The notes below the pieces were generated by a model that did not search any database, was not told the DNA's origin, and was given only the letters and a program-made list of their open reading frames with translations. Below, in pieces: positions 7,844-9,218 of a stretch of DNA of 9,218 nt; within the stretch, counting starts at the first letter, position 1, and every line of letters begins with the position of its first letter. This DNA is from Chloroflexota bacterium (GTDB lineage: Bacteria > Chloroflexota > Ktedonobacteria > Ktedonobacterales > Ktedonobacteraceae), in assembly GCA_005879655.1 (NCBI GenBank), contig VBJK01000491.1:3421-12638 (forward strand), given 5' to 3'. The position numbers and the translations under genes are program-made.

Positions 7844-7870
7844 ACGATTCTCATAAGGAGTTTTGTTTAC

Positions 7871-9218
7871 ATGCGAGTACCATTAAGTTGGCTCAAAGAT
7901 TATGTCGCTATCACCATGTCGCCGGAGGAGCTGGCCCATACACTGACCATGGCCGGATTAGAAGTTGAGGCCATTGACTATATTGGAAAACCATGGGGTG
8001 ACAAGATCATTACAGCACAGATCATGCATCTAGAGCCAGTAAAGGGATCGGACCACCTCAACTATACGCGAATTTCTACAGGAACACAGGAACTCGGCGT
8101 TATCTGTGGTGCCCCGAATATCAAGCTGGGCGACAAGGTGCCGCTAGCCTTGCCGGGTGCGCAGATTGGCGACATCACGATTAGCGAGACGCGCAAAATG
8201 GGGTATATCTCGCAAGGCATGCTCTGCTCATTGCGCGAGCTGGGGATCGGTAGCGATCACTCCGGCATCTACATCCTCGATACTGACACAAAGCTTGGTC
8301 AGCCGCTAGTGAACTTGCTGGGCGAGGTCGTACTGGAGTTCTCGATCAAAGCCCATCGTGGTGATCTTTCTTCGATCCTTGGCATTGCACGCGAAGTGGC
8401 AGCGCTGACAGGGCAACCCTTGCGCCTGCCAGCTATCACCATTCACGAACAGGGCACGCCCGCAACTGAGATGGTCAAGGTGACGGTTGACGCGCCAGAG
8501 CTGTGTCCACGTTATACAGCACGTGTGATCAGCGGTGTCAAACTCGGTCCCTCACCCAGTTGGCTGGGTCGCCGCCTATTAGCAGCTGGCATGCGCCCGA
8601 TCAATAATGTCGTCGATATCACCAACTATGTCATGCTAGAGTGTGGGCAACCACTGCACGCCTTCGACTACGATCTCGTGCCCGAACACCATATTATCGT
8701 ACGCCGCGCCTACCAAGGCGAGACGCTGAAGACGCTCGATGACGTACAACGCAAATTGACGCCTGACATGTTGCTGATCACCGATCCGACCGGGCCGACC
8801 GCTATAGCAGGCGTGATGGGTGGCGCAAAGAGCGAAGTCAACGATCAGACCCAGACAATCTTGCTGGAAGCAGCCAACTTCCTGGGATCAAGCATACGCC
8901 GCACCTCGGTAAAGCTCGGACTGCGTACGGATGCTTCTAGCCGTTTCGAGAAAAGACTCGATCCCGAACTAGTGCTCATCGGCACAAAGCGGGCTTGTCA
9001 ACTGATGCAAGAGCTGGCCGGTGGAACAGCCCATCCTGGCGTGATAGATTGTTATCCGCAACCTGTACAGCCGCGCACCATTCCATTCTCGACCGAGGAC
9101 GTAGCATGGCTCACGTCGATGAAAGTCACGCAAGACGATGTGACAAAGGCACTCTCCCCACTTGGCTTCGCAGTAACAACGGATGAGCTGGATGGGCAGA
9201 TGCTCGTTGCGGTGCCAA
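7871..9218 (+). CDS. pheT: Phenylalanyl-tRNA synthetase beta subunit, 3'-truncated by the window edge
   Basis: PheT is the tRNA-binding and editing subunit that pairs with PheS. The frame runs from the ATG at 7871 without a stop to the end of the window (449 codons; full proteins have about 800). It begins MRVPLSWLKDYV. Next come the EMAP-like tRNA-binding OB fold (about 40-150, GSDHLNYTRISTG, VICGAPNIKLGDKVPLALPG), the link HRGDLSSILGIAREVAALTG from H162, and the B3/B4 editing domain from about R214 (RYTARVI, GMRPINNVVDITNYVMLE, GQPLHAFDYD, then SSRFEKRLDPE near 356-366). The B5 domain has just begun at the edge. AAGGAG at 7855-7860 supports the start, with 10 bases between. No frame breaks were seen, in contrast to pheS. 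It is expected to be co-transcribed with pheS under the T-box. Confidence 0.97.
   Translation, partial: MRVPLSWLKDYVAITMSPEELAHTLTMAGLEVEAIDYIGKPWGDKIITAQIMHLEPVKGSDHLNYTRISTGTQELGVICGAPNIKLGDKVPLALPGAQIGDITISETRKMGYISQGMLCSLRELGIGSDHSGIYILDTDTKLGQPLVNLLGEVVLEFSIKAHRGDLSSILGIAREVAALTGQPLRLPAITIHEQGTPATEMVKVTVDAPELCPRYTARVISGVKLGPSPSWLGRRLLAAGMRPINNVVDITNYVMLECGQPLHAFDYDLVPEHHIIVRRAYQGETLKTLDDVQRKLTPDMLLITDPTGPTAIAGVMGGAKSEVNDQTQTILLEAANFLGSSIRRTSVKLGLRTDASSRFEKRLDPELVLIGTKRACQLMQELAGGTAHPGVIDCYPQPVQPRTIPFSTEDVAWLTSMKVTQDDVTKALSPLGFAVTTDELDGQMLVAVP

Overview
The window looks like chromosomal DNA from a Gram-positive-like or deep-branching bacterium, with Chloroflexota of the Ktedonobacteria type as my best guess. 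The grounds are the split glycine decarboxylase genes (gcvPA/gcvPB), a T-box leader ahead of pheS, a PheS with a four-cysteine cluster, a membrane protein with a proline-rich head and a TP-repeat linker, strong AGGAG ribosome binding sites, mid-range GC, and many small palindromic repeats. The taxonomic call is inference, not proof.

Layout. Bases 2-2757 (+) carry the 3' end of a glycine cleavage operon: gcvPA (5' end outside the window) overlaps gcvPB by ATGA. A 147-bp convergent gap holds three palindromic repeats. Then three minus-strand genes follow: an LLM-class flavin/F420 oxidoreductase (2905-3765), a single-pass membrane protein of unknown function (4041-4718) and an RlmA-type 23S rRNA guanine methyltransferase (4925-5746). 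A 123-bp MITE-like element lies between the first two. The 708 bp between rlmA and pheS hold the rlmA promoter with a palindrome on its -10, a nested inverted-repeat cluster, a sigma-70-like promoter and a complete T-box riboswitch with a UUC (Phe) specifier. These lead into pheS (6473-7460) and, after a 410-bp gap filled by a 79-bp tandem repeat, pheT (7871 to the window end, open).

How the genes work together. GcvPA and GcvPB form the P-protein (glycine decarboxylase). The T-box should sense uncharged tRNA-Phe and control the two subunits of phenylalanyl-tRNA synthetase. As it stands, pheS is broken by an internal deletion of about 59 bp that removes about 21 codons just before class II motif 2 and shifts the frame, while the visible 449 codons of pheT are intact.

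The most unusual content is a family of 13 copies of a 24-bp element: a GTAG-containing head followed by the palindrome GCGCAAT-NN-ATTGCGC. It occurs as singletons, as two inverted doublets of identical 24+24+24 geometry, in a nested inverted cluster and in a tandem array. The architecture resembles REP/REPIN elements moved by RAYT transposases.
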